DNA of 61,993 nucleotides, taken from Thermocrinis sp. (GTDB lineage: Bacteria; Aquificota; Aquificia; Aquificales; Aquificaceae). Where the stretch lies: NCBI RefSeq assembly GCF_036781485.1, contig NZ_DAIQAX010000004.1:58606-120598 (forward strand), written 5' to 3'. The position numbers and the translations under genes are program-made. The notes beneath the pieces are model-generated. The model did not search any database. It saw nothing but the letters and a program-made list of their open reading frames with translations, and had not been told where the DNA came from. Of the stretch, positions 23,743-31,865 are shown one piece after another; position 1 is the stretch's first letter, and every line of letters begins with the position of its first letter.

Positions 23743-24660
23743 ATGCATAAAAAGCCAGAGAACTTGCTCCTCGCTTGGGCTGATTTTATAGATACTATAC
23801 GGAACTTTTTTAAATCAAAAGGTTACTTGGAAGTTACAACTCCAATCTTGCAGATGTATCCAAACGTGGATCCCAACGTAGAACCTCTAAAGGTCAAACT
23901 TAATCTGGGTGGAAGGGACAGAATTTTTTGGCTTCATACTTCACCCGAGCATGCAATGAAAAAATTGCTTGCAAGTTTTCCGATTAATATGTTTCAAATA
24001 ACTAAGGTTTTTAGAGATAAAGAGTATGGAAGATTACACAGACCTGAATTTACTATGTTGGAGTGGTATAGGTTGGAGGCAAGCTATGAAAATCTTATAG
24101 AGGAAATCGTAGAGTTGTTGAAACTCTTCGGATTTGAAAGCTACGAAGTGCTTGAGCTTGAGAAGGCTTTTGAAAAATACTTAGGGGTTGTTTTGTCTGA
24201 GGATGAAGAAATACTTAAAAACAATCTCGTTTCCTACGGATACGAGTTTGACGATAAAGAAGATTGGGACAGCTTATTTTACCGCCTATACATAGATTTG
24301 GAAAAGCATCTTGGCTTTGACAAGCCCACTTTTTTAGTAAAGTTCCCTTCCAAGCTTGGGATTTACAGTGTTTTGAAAGATGGATATGCGGAGAGATTTG
24401 AACTGTACATAAAGGGCGTGGAGATAGCCAACGGATGGACAGAAGAGAGGGACCCAAATGAAATAAGAAAAAGAATGGAATCAAACTTGAGGGGTAGAGA
24501 ACTCCCGCTGGATGGGGAGCTGTTAAAGGCATTAGCCAACATTACAAGCTTTTCTGGCTGTTCCATAGGCTTGGAAAGGCTTTTTATCGTAGTTTATAAT
24601 ATCCAAACTTTAGATGACCTTCCGTGGATTTTTCAGATGCAAAAGGAGGAAAAGGAATGA
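23743..24660 (+). CDS. epmA: elongation factor P--lysine lysyltransferase (EpmA/PoxA/GenX)
   Basis: A class II aminoacyl-tRNA-synthetase paralogue (305 residues) that, in E. coli, attaches beta-lysine to a conserved lysine of EF-P so that EF-P can relieve stalling at polyproline. It has the LysRS catalytic core without the anticodon-binding domain. Motif 1 is around TPILQMYPNVDPNVEP, motif 2 is FRDKEYGRLHRPEFTMLEWYR, and motif 3 includes SGCSIGLERLF. The VDPN and HTSPEHAMKKLL elements are EpmA hallmarks. EF-P and EpmB are not in the window. It is the first gene of an operon with a release-factor-like protein, an NYN nuclease and ribF, with ATGA coupling to the next gene. Confidence 0.93.
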   Translation: MHKKPENLLLAWADFIDTIRNFFKSKGYLEVTTPILQMYPNVDPNVEPLKVKLNLGGRDRIFWLHTSPEHAMKKLLASFPINMFQITKVFRDKEYGRLHRPEFTMLEWYRLEASYENLIEEIVELLKLFGFESYEVLELEKAFEKYLGVVLSEDEEILKNNLVSYGYEFDDKEDWDSLFYRLYIDLEKHLGFDKPTFLVKFPSKLGIYSVLKDGYAERFELYIKGVEIANGWTEERDPNEIRKRMESNLRGRELPLDGELLKALANITSFSGCSIGLERLFIVVYNIQTLDDLPWIFQMQKEEKE

Positions 24661-25877
24661 AAAACTTAAAAGAGGCACTTGAAACACTACTCGAAAAGAC
24701 ATACTCTCCATACCTTGTTTCAAGTCTATATCTGAGACTCACACCAGAAAGCAGAACTGACAGAAAGTATCTGAAAGTATTCAAAGACATGGTAAAAGCT
24801 CAGAAGACTAACTTAGAAAAAAGGAAACTCAGCGAGGAAGTCCTTAATTCTCTGATTGAAGACTTTAAAAAAATGGAGGATTTTATCAGCGATCCGGAAA
24901 ATCTAAAATCTTGTGGGGGTGTAGCGCTATTTTCATGCAGTGGCAAGGATATATTTGTTCCTATAAAGCTTCCCTACGCATACAGAGACAGACTTATGGT
25001 GTCTATAAATCCCTTAGTTAGAGAACTAGCAGCCATAGACGAGGAATTAGGTAGAATTGGCGTTGTTCTGTTGGACAGAAAGCATATCAGGTTCTTTTTG
25101 ATGGATTTTGAAAGCATTGTAGAAGTTTACGATTTTCTTGAACCATTGGCTACTAGGTCTCACAGATTTCACAGTGGTGGTGATGCATTAAAGGGGGCGC
25201 AAGGCACTTTCAAATACTCTATGCCTTCAAGGGCTTCATCACCAAACATGGTTCAGCACTCTATGGGTGAATACAGATTTCACATGAGAATTCAGGAGGA
25301 AAAGCACAGGATATTTAAAATAACCAACGATGCCCTTATGGAAGCGTGGAAAGAAAACAAATTTGACAAGTTAGTCATAGGAAGCTTAAGGGAAGATATA
25401 AAAGATATAGAAAACCACCTACACACCTACCTCTTGGAAAGGTTAGTGGGATATATAAACATTAATCCTTCTGAAGCTAAGGAGCATGAGATCAAAGAGA
25501 AAGTTTTGGATCTGCTTTGGCAAAAGGACAGGGAGCAAGAGGAAAGCCTGATAGATCAGCTTGAGCTTTTGGAAGGGCAGGGGCTTGCGGTTAGTGGGGT
25601 ATCAAAGGTTCTGGAGCAGCTGCAAATGGGAAACGTAAAAACTCTTTTAGTAGCCGACAGTTTTGAAAAGCCTGGATATTACTGTTTAGAATCCCATCTG
25701 CCTACCTTAAAGCCCGAATGCCCTGTGGAGGGAGAGGTTGCCTATCCAGTGGAGGACATAGTGGATGAAATAATAGAGCTCGCCTTAGAGGAGAGAGCAG
25801 GTGTAGAGATAATAATTAGAGAAGATCTCCAAAAGAGGTTAGATGGTATGGGAGCCTTTTTGAGGTGGCGGATATAA
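24657..25877 (+). CDS. bacterial eRF1/Pelota-like release-factor-family protein (baeRF)
   Basis: 406 residues from the ATG at 24657, which overlaps the epmA stop. The C-terminal half follows archaeal/eukaryotic release factors: a core helix after the central loop (residues 200-230, EYRFHMRIQEEKHRIFK), a KLVIGSL strand, and an L7Ae-like domain (about 305-406) with GLAVSGVSKVLEQLQMGNVKTLLV, a CP near 355 and a FLRWRI end. The bacterial members are known as baeRF families, with proposed ribosome-rescue roles. At the position of the catalytic GGQ I read MVQ (198-200), so peptidyl-tRNA hydrolysis of the eRF1 kind is doubtful and a Pelota-like role is more likely. The N-terminal domain is unassigned. 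Confidence 0.72.
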   Translation: MKNLKEALETLLEKTYSPYLVSSLYLRLTPESRTDRKYLKVFKDMVKAQKTNLEKRKLSEEVLNSLIEDFKKMEDFISDPENLKSCGGVALFSCSGKDIFVPIKLPYAYRDRLMVSINPLVRELAAIDEELGRIGVVLLDRKHIRFFLMDFESIVEVYDFLEPLATRSHRFHSGGDALKGAQGTFKYSMPSRASSPNMVQHSMGEYRFHMRIQEEKHRIFKITNDALMEAWKENKFDKLVIGSLREDIKDIENHLHTYLLERLVGYININPSEAKEHEIKEKVLDLLWQKDREQEESLIDQLELLEGQGLAVSGVSKVLEQLQMGNVKTLLVADSFEKPGYYCLESHLPTLKPECPVEGEVAYPVEDIVDEIIELALEERAGVEIIIREDLQKRLDGMGAFLRWRI

Positions 25878-25886
25878 ACTTTCTGT

Positions 25887-26477
25887 ATGGAAAGGTTAGT
25901 TATATTCATAGATGGTTCCAATCTTTTCCACGCCATAAAACAGCTGAATATAAAAATAGACTACACAAAACTTATAGAATTCTTAAAAGAGGATAGAAGA
26001 CTTGTAAGAGCTTATTTTTATGGAGCAATACCGCAGGAGAAAGATTTAAAAAAGCACACGCCCGAGTGGGAAAGCTTTTTAAGACAAAGAAGGTTTTTAG
26101 AAGAACTATCACTGCAAGGTATAAAAGTTAAGACTGCAAATCTGAAGAGACTTCCAGGAGGAGAGTTTATAGAAAAAGAGGTGGATATAATGTTAGCTAC
26201 CGACATGCTAAGCCTTGCTTATAAAGACGCATACGATACTGTTGTTTTGGTAAGTGGAGATAGCGATTTTTCTTACACGGTGGAAGAGGTCCAAAGCTTA
26301 GGCAAAAGGGTAGAAAACGCATCCTTTAAGAGGACAAGCTCCTATCTTCTAAGAAAGATCTGCGATAGATTTATACTTTTAGATGATTACCTTGATAGAT
26401 TTGTGGTAGAGGAAAAGGTGCAAGTAAGCCAGGAAGTCAGCTTTTGGGAAAAAGTGCTCAAGCTATGGAAAAAGTAG
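25887..26477 (+). CDS. NYN-domain (LabA/DUF88, PIN-like) ribonuclease
   Basis: A 196-residue protein with the NYN fold of PIN-like nucleases. The acidic metal-site residues are all visible: FIDGSN (Asp9), VDIMLATDM (about 108-116) and SGDSDF (about 131-136), arranged as in LabA-type proteins. NYN domains are proposed or shown to cleave RNA. A C-terminal 40-residue tail adds helices, with no extra domain seen. It starts 9 bp after the baeRF gene and its end overlaps ribF by 13 nt, so it is in the same message as EpmA and the release-factor-like protein. That suggests cleavage of mRNA or tRNA on stalled ribosomes, as an inference. Confidence 0.82.
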   Translation: MERLVIFIDGSNLFHAIKQLNIKIDYTKLIEFLKEDRRLVRAYFYGAIPQEKDLKKHTPEWESFLRQRRFLEELSLQGIKVKTANLKRLPGGEFIEKEVDIMLATDMLSLAYKDAYDTVVLVSGDSDFSYTVEEVQSLGKRVENASFKRTSSYLLRKICDRFILLDDYLDRFVVEEKVQVSQEVSFWEKVLKLWKK

Positions 26478-27424
26478 TTTCTCTTAACATAAACTCTAAA
26501 TGTTTAAGAGATTTTGAGTGTGTTTATGAGTTGTATGGCCATTGGGCAATCACGGTAGGTGTTTTTGACGGTGTGCACCTTGGGCACAGATATTTAATAG
26601 AAAGACTTGTGGAGAATGCAAAAAAAAGGAATCTTAAATCTTGCGTTCTGAGTTTTTATCCTCATCCTTCAAAGACTCTGTCACCAAGCCAGCAACCATG
26701 CGAGCTAACAGATCCTCTGGAAAGGGCAGAGAGAATACTAAGGCTTGGTGTAGATGTGGTGGTTTATATACATTTTGATAAAGAATTTTCTAAGGTTAAG
26801 GCGGAGGACTTTTTGAGGAACATCATCTACGAGAGGTTAAAATGTAAGTACCTTCTGGTGGGTTATGACTGGAGGTTTGGCTACAAAAAAGAGGGGGAGG
26901 TGGAGTTGGCCAAGGAGTTTGGACAGAGGTTGGGTTTTGAGGTAGAAACTGCAGAACCATTCTACAAAAACGGACACCTCATAAGCAGCACCTACATCAG
27001 AAGACTTTTGCACAGTGGGAGGTTAGAAGAAGCTTTTGAATACTTAGGAGAAAGGTATTTTATAAGAAGAAAGGTAGTAAGAGGCTCTGGTAGGGGAAGC
27101 GTGCTGGGCTATCCTACTGCAAACCTTGGTGGGACAGAAAATTTGTGTCTTAAGGAAGGAGTGTATGCAGTCAAGGTAGAGGATCAGTACTTAGGCGTTG
27201 CAAACTACGGCTACAGGCCTACCTTTGATGGAAGGACTAAGGTGCTTGAGGTCCACCTTTTGGACTTCAGAGGCAACTTAAGGGGCAAGAAAATAAAAGT
27301 GGAATTTCTGAGCTTTATAAGGGAAGAGAGAAAATTTCCCTCAAAGGAAGAACTGCTAAAGCAGATAGAAAAGGATATCCTTACTGTGAAAGATAGCTTC
27401 CGTAAAGAATTTCTCCGCTTTTGA
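26465..27424 (+). CDS. ribF: bifunctional riboflavin kinase / FAD synthetase
   Basis: Phosphorylates riboflavin to FMN and adenylylates it to FAD. 319 residues, close to the family norm. The N-terminal nucleotidyltransferase domain has GVFDGVHLGH, FYPHPSK and an ISSTYIRRLL motif. The C-terminal kinase barrel starts at RRKVVRGSGRGSVLGYPTANL with GVYAVKV and the EVHLLDF motif. I take the ATG at 26465, inside the last codons of the NYN gene; an upstream in-frame ATG (26444) is less likely. The 3' end overlaps the small convergent gene by 44 nt. Confidence 0.95.
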   Translation: MEKVVSLNINSKCLRDFECVYELYGHWAITVGVFDGVHLGHRYLIERLVENAKKRNLKSCVLSFYPHPSKTLSPSQQPCELTDPLERAERILRLGVDVVVYIHFDKEFSKVKAEDFLRNIIYERLKCKYLLVGYDWRFGYKKEGEVELAKEFGQRLGFEVETAEPFYKNGHLISSTYIRRLLHSGRLEEAFEYLGERYFIRRKVVRGSGRGSVLGYPTANLGGTENLCLKEGVYAVKVEDQYLGVANYGYRPTFDGRTKVLEVHLLDFRGNLRGKKIKVEFLSFIREERKFPSKEELLKQIEKDILTVKDSFRKEFLRF

Positions 27425-27659
27425 GAAGCACAAAGGACTTTTCCATCTTATCCTTTAGTCCCTTTTTGTTTTCTATAAAGTCAAGGAGCGTCTTTGGCTC
27501 TCCGTGGGCTTTTAGTAAGTATTCCCTTTCCTCTCCGTTATCAAAGATTATCTTCACAGGCAGGCAGTAAAACTTTGAGTTCTCACCTTCTGAGCATCTT
27601 TGTATCTCGCCTACAATTTCAATAGCCTTGCTTCTGGCAACAATATCCAGCTCTCTCAT
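27381..27659 (-). CDS. small hypothetical protein, predicted beta-rich
   Basis: 92 residues from the ATG at 27659, which gives a 16-bp gap from the GlcF-like gene upstream; an earlier in-frame start would overlap that gene. The sequence alternates short strands (IEIVGEIQ, VKIIFDNGEE, FVLLKSGEIL) and has no signal or membrane segment. I do not recognise a family. Its C-terminal third lies over the end of ribF on the other strand, and it keeps a sensible amino-acid composition, so it is probably real. It would be co-transcribed as the last gene of the panB-to-GlcF unit. Confidence 0.5.
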   Translation of the reverse strand: MRELDIVARSKAIEIVGEIQRCSEGENSKFYCLPVKIIFDNGEEREYLLKAHGEPKTLLDFIENKKGLKDKMEKSFVLLKSGEILYGSYLSQ

Positions 27660-27675
27660 GTTATAAAGATTATAA

Positions 27676-28860
27676 TCACTCCTCAAGGCGTCCAGCTAAG
27701 TAATCTGCAAGGTGCATAACTTCTTGATTTGTTTTGTGAGTTTTTACCCCATCCTTCAGATTAAGAACGCACCCAGGGCAAGAGGTGAGCACTAAGTCAG
27801 CACCAGTCTTTTTGACGTCTTCTATCTTTTCTCTCTGTATTCTTTTAGATAGCTCTGGGTTTGTTATTGAGAAAAGTCCCGCAAAGCCACAGCAGGATTT
27901 ATCCTTCTCTCCCTTTATCAGCTGGTCTGATTCTACTCTTTGGATAATACCGTAGAAAACCTTTTCACTTACCTTCATTGCGCTGTACGAGTGGCAGGGA
28001 ACGTGAAAGGTAACCTTTTCCCCTTTTCCTTTGAAAGAAAGAGAAGTTTCAAAGACTATTTCAGAAAAGTCATAAACTTTTTTGTCTATGCCGTAATCTT
28101 CCTGCATGGCTCCTCCACACGTGGGACAGGCTACCACTATAGCATCAAACTCGTACTTTTCCATCTCTTTTAAATTGTGTTCTTTAAGCCTTTGAAAGGC
28201 AGGCGTGTTGCCAGAGTAATAATGAGGCGCCCCACAACACTTTATATCTTCTGGCACTATAACTGTCCAACCTGCTTTGTTCATAAGCTTGATTACGCTT
28301 TCCCCTGTTTTGGAATAAAAGGCGTCTATCATACAACCAGTAAAGAACAGTAGTCTTCCTCTCTCCTGCTCAGCTTTGAAGGTTTTACCCCTTAAACTAA
28401 AAGCCTTTCCGTCTGGTTTTGGCATAAACTTGACCGCCCCTGTGGGAAAAAACACCTTGATTTCTTTAAAAGAGAATTTATCCATCACCTTACCCAAAAG
28501 CTTAACTGTTTTCCTTCCTGCATCGGACTGCAAAACATCCAAAGCCTTAAGCCCAGCCTCTTTGATAAGGGATCTATTTTGTTTTTCTCTAGCACTGACG
28601 ATGACTTCCTTGTATTCCACGCCGTTAGGACAGATCCACTCGCACCTTCTACACATGGCGCACTGGTCCAAGTGTTTGTAAGCTTCTTTAGTTTCCGGTA
28701 TTTCTCCATTTAGCAACATCTGCGCCAATACAAGTCTACCCCTTGCAAACCCGCCCTCTTCCTCTATGTGTGGATAGGTTGGGCAAACAGATTTGCACAG
28801 AGCGCATTTAACACACTTATCAGCCAAGTCCAAAGAGATCTCCACATGCCTCTTAAACAT
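27676..28860 (-). CDS. iron-sulfur CCG-domain oxidoreductase subunit (GlcF/GlpC-like)
   Basis: 394 residues with two N-terminal ferredoxin clusters (CVKCALCKSVCP and CAMCRRCEWICP) and two C-terminal CCG modules (CCGAPHY with CPTCGG, and CCGFAGLF with CPGC). This is the layout of the electron-transfer subunits of glycolate, lactate and glycerol-3-phosphate dehydrogenases and of HdrB/D-like proteins, which pass electrons to quinone or disulfide partners. No flavin-oxidase subunit (GlcD/GlpA) is adjacent, so the substrate is unknown. It lies 48 bp downstream of the M16 gene pair. Confidence 0.82.
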   Translation of the reverse strand: MFKRHVEISLDLADKCVKCALCKSVCPTYPHIEEEGGFARGRLVLAQMLLNGEIPETKEAYKHLDQCAMCRRCEWICPNGVEYKEVIVSAREKQNRSLIKEAGLKALDVLQSDAGRKTVKLLGKVMDKFSFKEIKVFFPTGAVKFMPKPDGKAFSLRGKTFKAEQERGRLLFFTGCMIDAFYSKTGESVIKLMNKAGWTVIVPEDIKCCGAPHYYSGNTPAFQRLKEHNLKEMEKYEFDAIVVACPTCGGAMQEDYGIDKKVYDFSEIVFETSLSFKGKGEKVTFHVPCHSYSAMKVSEKVFYGIIQRVESDQLIKGEKDKSCCGFAGLFSITNPELSKRIQREKIEDVKKTGADLVLTSCPGCVLNLKDGVKTHKTNQEVMHLADYLAGRLEE

Positions 28861-28908
28861 AGGGTTTAAAGATATGCTAAAGACCTTATCTTTATGTGAT
28901 TAGTCTCA

Positions 28909-30165
28909 TTATGGCTCCACCACCACACAGTGGTAGCCTTTTTTTAGAGCCTCCCTCACTCTTAGCACATCTTGTAGAGAAACATCTTCTATGTGTTTTA
29001 CGTAATCTTGCTCCATCCTGTATCCAAACCCCATAATTTCCCAAAAGCCTAAGTAAAAGGCTTGCCTTCCTCTCGTTTGTCTATCCAAAAGATACCCACC
29101 TATTATCTTCCTTTTAGCAAGAGCCGCCTCTTCCTCCGTTATGCTTGCATCCTGCACGATCTGTATTAAGTCCTTTATTGCATTCTCTCTTTTTTCTGGA
29201 GAGGTGCCTATGTAGGCAAAGAGCCTAGGAGAGTAAAGTCTTATAGGATACATAGAGTAGGTAGCGTATGCGTAGCCCCTTCTTTCTCTTAGTTCATCAA
29301 AAAGTTTGGAAGTCATACCATCTCCCAAAATGCTGTTTAACACTCTAATAGCAAAGAAGTCTTTACCCTTTGGCTGGGCTCCTTGAAAGGCACAAAGAAC
29401 AGTAGCCTGGGAGGAGTTTTTCCTTTGAACCTTCTGTAAAACCTCAGCATCTACAGAAACTTCTTGCATGCTAACCCTAAATTCCCCAGATGGCAATCGG
29501 GAAAAAACCTCTGAAAATTTCTTTTCCATCTGTGAAAAATCCACATCTCCCACAACTGCCACCACAATGTTTTTACCTTTTAACATTTCTTCCCATCTCT
29601 TCAGAAGGTCATCTCTGTTTATTTTCTCCACATCCTCTTCCTTTCCCAGAGGAGAAACTTCATAAGTTGTTCCTCTGTAAGTCAGAAGCCTTAGCCTCTC
29701 CATTGCAAGCTCAAAACCATCTTCCCTTCTTGACCTTATGTTGGATAGTACCCTCCTTTTTTCCACCTGAAGGTTTTCTTCTTTAAAGGATGGTTCAAGG
29801 AGCATACTCTCTATAACTTTCAGGGCTTGGTCAAGCCCTTGAGGTCTTGTGGCAAAGCTTATCTCCACATAATCGTCGGCAGCAGAAGAACTTATGAACC
29901 CTCCCCAATCTTCAAAGGTGCTGGCAATCTCGTAGGAGCTGTAGGTTTTTGTCCCCTTTGTCAATAGGCTTGCCATTAGGTTTGTAGTTCCCCTCTTTTC
30001 TTCCCCATGTGTGCCACCTTTAACGAAGATATAACCAGAAATGATCCCTCTACCCTTCGTTTCCTTTAGAATAAGCTTTACGCCGTTTTCCAAAACAACC
30101 TCTTTCAAGTTCTGACCTCCGTAAGCTAAGCTAAAAAGAGTAAAAATTATAAAAATCAACTTCAT
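28909..30165 (-). CDS. M16-family peptidase homologue lacking the zinc motif
   Basis: A 418-residue secreted protein (signal peptide about 1-16, cleavage near AYGG) with the two-lobed M16 fold; DELRERRGYAYA in the second half is characteristic. At the place of the zinc motif HxxEH the sequence reads GTHGEEKRG without the second histidine, so the protein is probably catalytically silent. It follows the catalytic paralogue by a 4-nt overlap, mirroring the active/inactive subunit pairs known for M16 proteases such as mitochondrial processing peptidase and bacterial heterodimers. Its role is likely to shape the substrate cavity. Confidence 0.85.
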   Translation of the reverse strand: MKLIFIIFTLFSLAYGGQNLKEVVLENGVKLILKETKGRGIISGYIFVKGGTHGEEKRGTTNLMASLLTKGTKTYSSYEIASTFEDWGGFISSSAADDYVEISFATRPQGLDQALKVIESMLLEPSFKEENLQVEKRRVLSNIRSRREDGFELAMERLRLLTYRGTTYEVSPLGKEEDVEKINRDDLLKRWEEMLKGKNIVVAVVGDVDFSQMEKKFSEVFSRLPSGEFRVSMQEVSVDAEVLQKVQRKNSSQATVLCAFQGAQPKGKDFFAIRVLNSILGDGMTSKLFDELRERRGYAYATYSMYPIRLYSPRLFAYIGTSPEKRENAIKDLIQIVQDASITEEEAALAKRKIIGGYLLDRQTRGRQAFYLGFWEIMGFGYRMEQDYVKHIEDVSLQDVLRVREALKKGYHCVVVEP

Positions 30166-31454
30166 TTCTGTGGTAGCATGAGTATCTCAGAGTATGGTTT
30201 GTTGAGTATGTATTTTTGTAGAACATCCACCACGTCCTTTTTCCTAACGGACCTTATGTTGTTTTCAAAGTAAAGATAGTAGTCCAAAAGTCCCACCACT
30301 GTCAAGGAATAACCAATGTAGTAAGCTTCCCTTTGAACCCTTTCTAAGGAGAAGGTTTCTGAGTTTATTATCCTCTGCTTTGCCTTTTGCACTTCCTCAT
30401 CAGTTAAGCTTTGAGGCAGAGCCTGAAGTATTTCAGAAACTTTTCTTTTTACTTCCTCATATTTTTTTGGATCAAAGCTGGCTGATATTACAAAAAGGTT
30501 GTCCCTTGGCCTTGCAAGGTCTCCCGCATATATAGAGTAGACAATGCCCTTCTCAACCAACTCTCTGTATAAAATTGAAGTCCTTCCGCCACTCAAAATC
30601 TGGTCCAAAACTAAAAGAGAGTAGTATTCTTTAACTCCGACGGGCATTACCCTCCAACCTATTATCCAGTAAGATCTTTCAATTCTCTTGTCTTCTATTT
30701 TCTTAAACCTTGTTTCCAATTGCTCAGGCTCTGGCACATATTGGGCTCTTGCCACAGGCCTTCCTCTTTCTTTACCAAACATTTGTTCAACATAATCTTT
30801 TACTTCCAGAGGTTCCACATCTCCCACGACTACGATCACCATGTTTTGAGGCTGGTAATAATTTCTAAAAAACTCAAGCAAGCTTTCTCTGTTGAATCTA
30901 CTTATGGTTTCTTCGTAGCCTATTATAGGATGCCTGTAAGGCGAGGCTTTGTAGGCAAGCTTTTCAAACTCTTCCCAAAGCACGTTTGTAGGATCATCCT
31001 TTCCTCTTCTTAGTTCTTCTATAACTATAGGTTTTTCTTTTTCTATCATATCCTCATCTAGCTTGGGCTTTTGTGTAAGCTGATATAAAACCTCCAAAGC
31101 CTCCTTCCAGTAAGGCTTGGCTATGTTTATGTAGTAGAAAGTATATTCTTTAGAAGTTCCGGCATTCATTCTCCCACCCAATCCTTCAACAATCTTATCT
31201 ATTTCACCGTAAGCGTACTTTTCAGAACCATTAAAAAGCATATGCTCAAGAAAATGGGCAATACCCTTTTGCTGATAATTCTCTTCTATAGAACCAACCT
31301 TAAACCACACGTGCAAAGATACAGCATCTGTATCATCCCTTCTCTTCACAACTAAGGTAGCCCCGTTGCTTAACTTATACTTCGCTATATCCTGCAGAGC
31401 CAAAGCCTGAGCCATAAAAAGCACCTCCAGAAGTAGAATAAGAAAAACTATCAC
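30162..31454 (-). CDS. M16-family zinc metallopeptidase, catalytic subunit
   Basis: 430 residues with an N-terminal signal (about 1-19, ending near AQALA). The inverted zinc site HFLEH (about 66-70) is intact, preceded by GIA and followed by MLFNGSEKY; the third ligand glutamate probably lies in the EELRRGKDDP helix. The second lobe, with GGRTSILYRELVEKGIVYS, matches the family. It would act in the periplasm on short peptides or signal fragments. It is paired with the inactive paralogue downstream. Confidence 0.9.
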   Translation of the reverse strand: MIVFLILLLEVLFMAQALALQDIAKYKLSNGATLVVKRRDDTDAVSLHVWFKVGSIEENYQQKGIAHFLEHMLFNGSEKYAYGEIDKIVEGLGGRMNAGTSKEYTFYYINIAKPYWKEALEVLYQLTQKPKLDEDMIEKEKPIVIEELRRGKDDPTNVLWEEFEKLAYKASPYRHPIIGYEETISRFNRESLLEFFRNYYQPQNMVIVVVGDVEPLEVKDYVEQMFGKERGRPVARAQYVPEPEQLETRFKKIEDKRIERSYWIIGWRVMPVGVKEYYSLLVLDQILSGGRTSILYRELVEKGIVYSIYAGDLARPRDNLFVISASFDPKKYEEVKRKVSEILQALPQSLTDEEVQKAKQRIINSETFSLERVQREAYYIGYSLTVVGLLDYYLYFENNIRSVRKKDVVDVLQKYILNKPYSEILMLPQK

Positions 31455-31466
31455 AAGATAATGATT

Positions 31467-31865
31467 TTAATTTTTTTCGTTGGTTTTGCAAGCCAGCAAA
31501 TCTCTAAGCTTTTGCGGTATAGAAACTATTTTTGCTTCTCTGGTGAAGCAGTGTTTGGTTTTTCCCGCTGCCTTTAGCCTACCTTCAACCCAAACTTGGT
31601 AGCTAAAATGGAAAAAATACCTGTTCATTTCTGTTAGATTGATCTCCACATTCACCTCCTGATCGTAAAGTATAGGTTCTCTAAATTGACAGTATGCTTC
31701 CAGCAAGACAACCTCATAACCTTCTTCCCTAAGCTTAGAGTAGGGCACACCTATGTTCCTTAAGAATTCTCCCCTTGCCTCTTCAAAGAGCCTAAGGTAG
31801 TTTGAATGATGGACTATTCCTTGAGCATCCGTTTCGTAAAAGTGAATGCGCCTTTTGTATATCAC
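31467..31865 (-). CDS. ybgC: acyl-CoA thioesterase, YbgC/4HBT hot-dog family
   Basis: A 132-residue single hot-dog domain. The family signature YETDAQGIVHHSNYLRLFEEAR contains the catalytic aspartate (about residue 13) and the substrate-side histidine. YbgC-type enzymes hydrolyse short acyl-CoA esters; in proteobacteria they neighbour tol-pal, but here the gene sits between pilB and the M16 pair, with a 4-nt overlap to pilB. Its physiological substrate cannot be inferred from the context. Confidence 0.88.
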   Translation of the reverse strand: MIYKRRIHFYETDAQGIVHHSNYLRLFEEARGEFLRNIGVPYSKLREEGYEVVLLEAYCQFREPILYDQEVNVEINLTEMNRYFFHFSYQVWVEGRLKAAGKTKHCFTREAKIVSIPQKLRDLLACKTNEKN

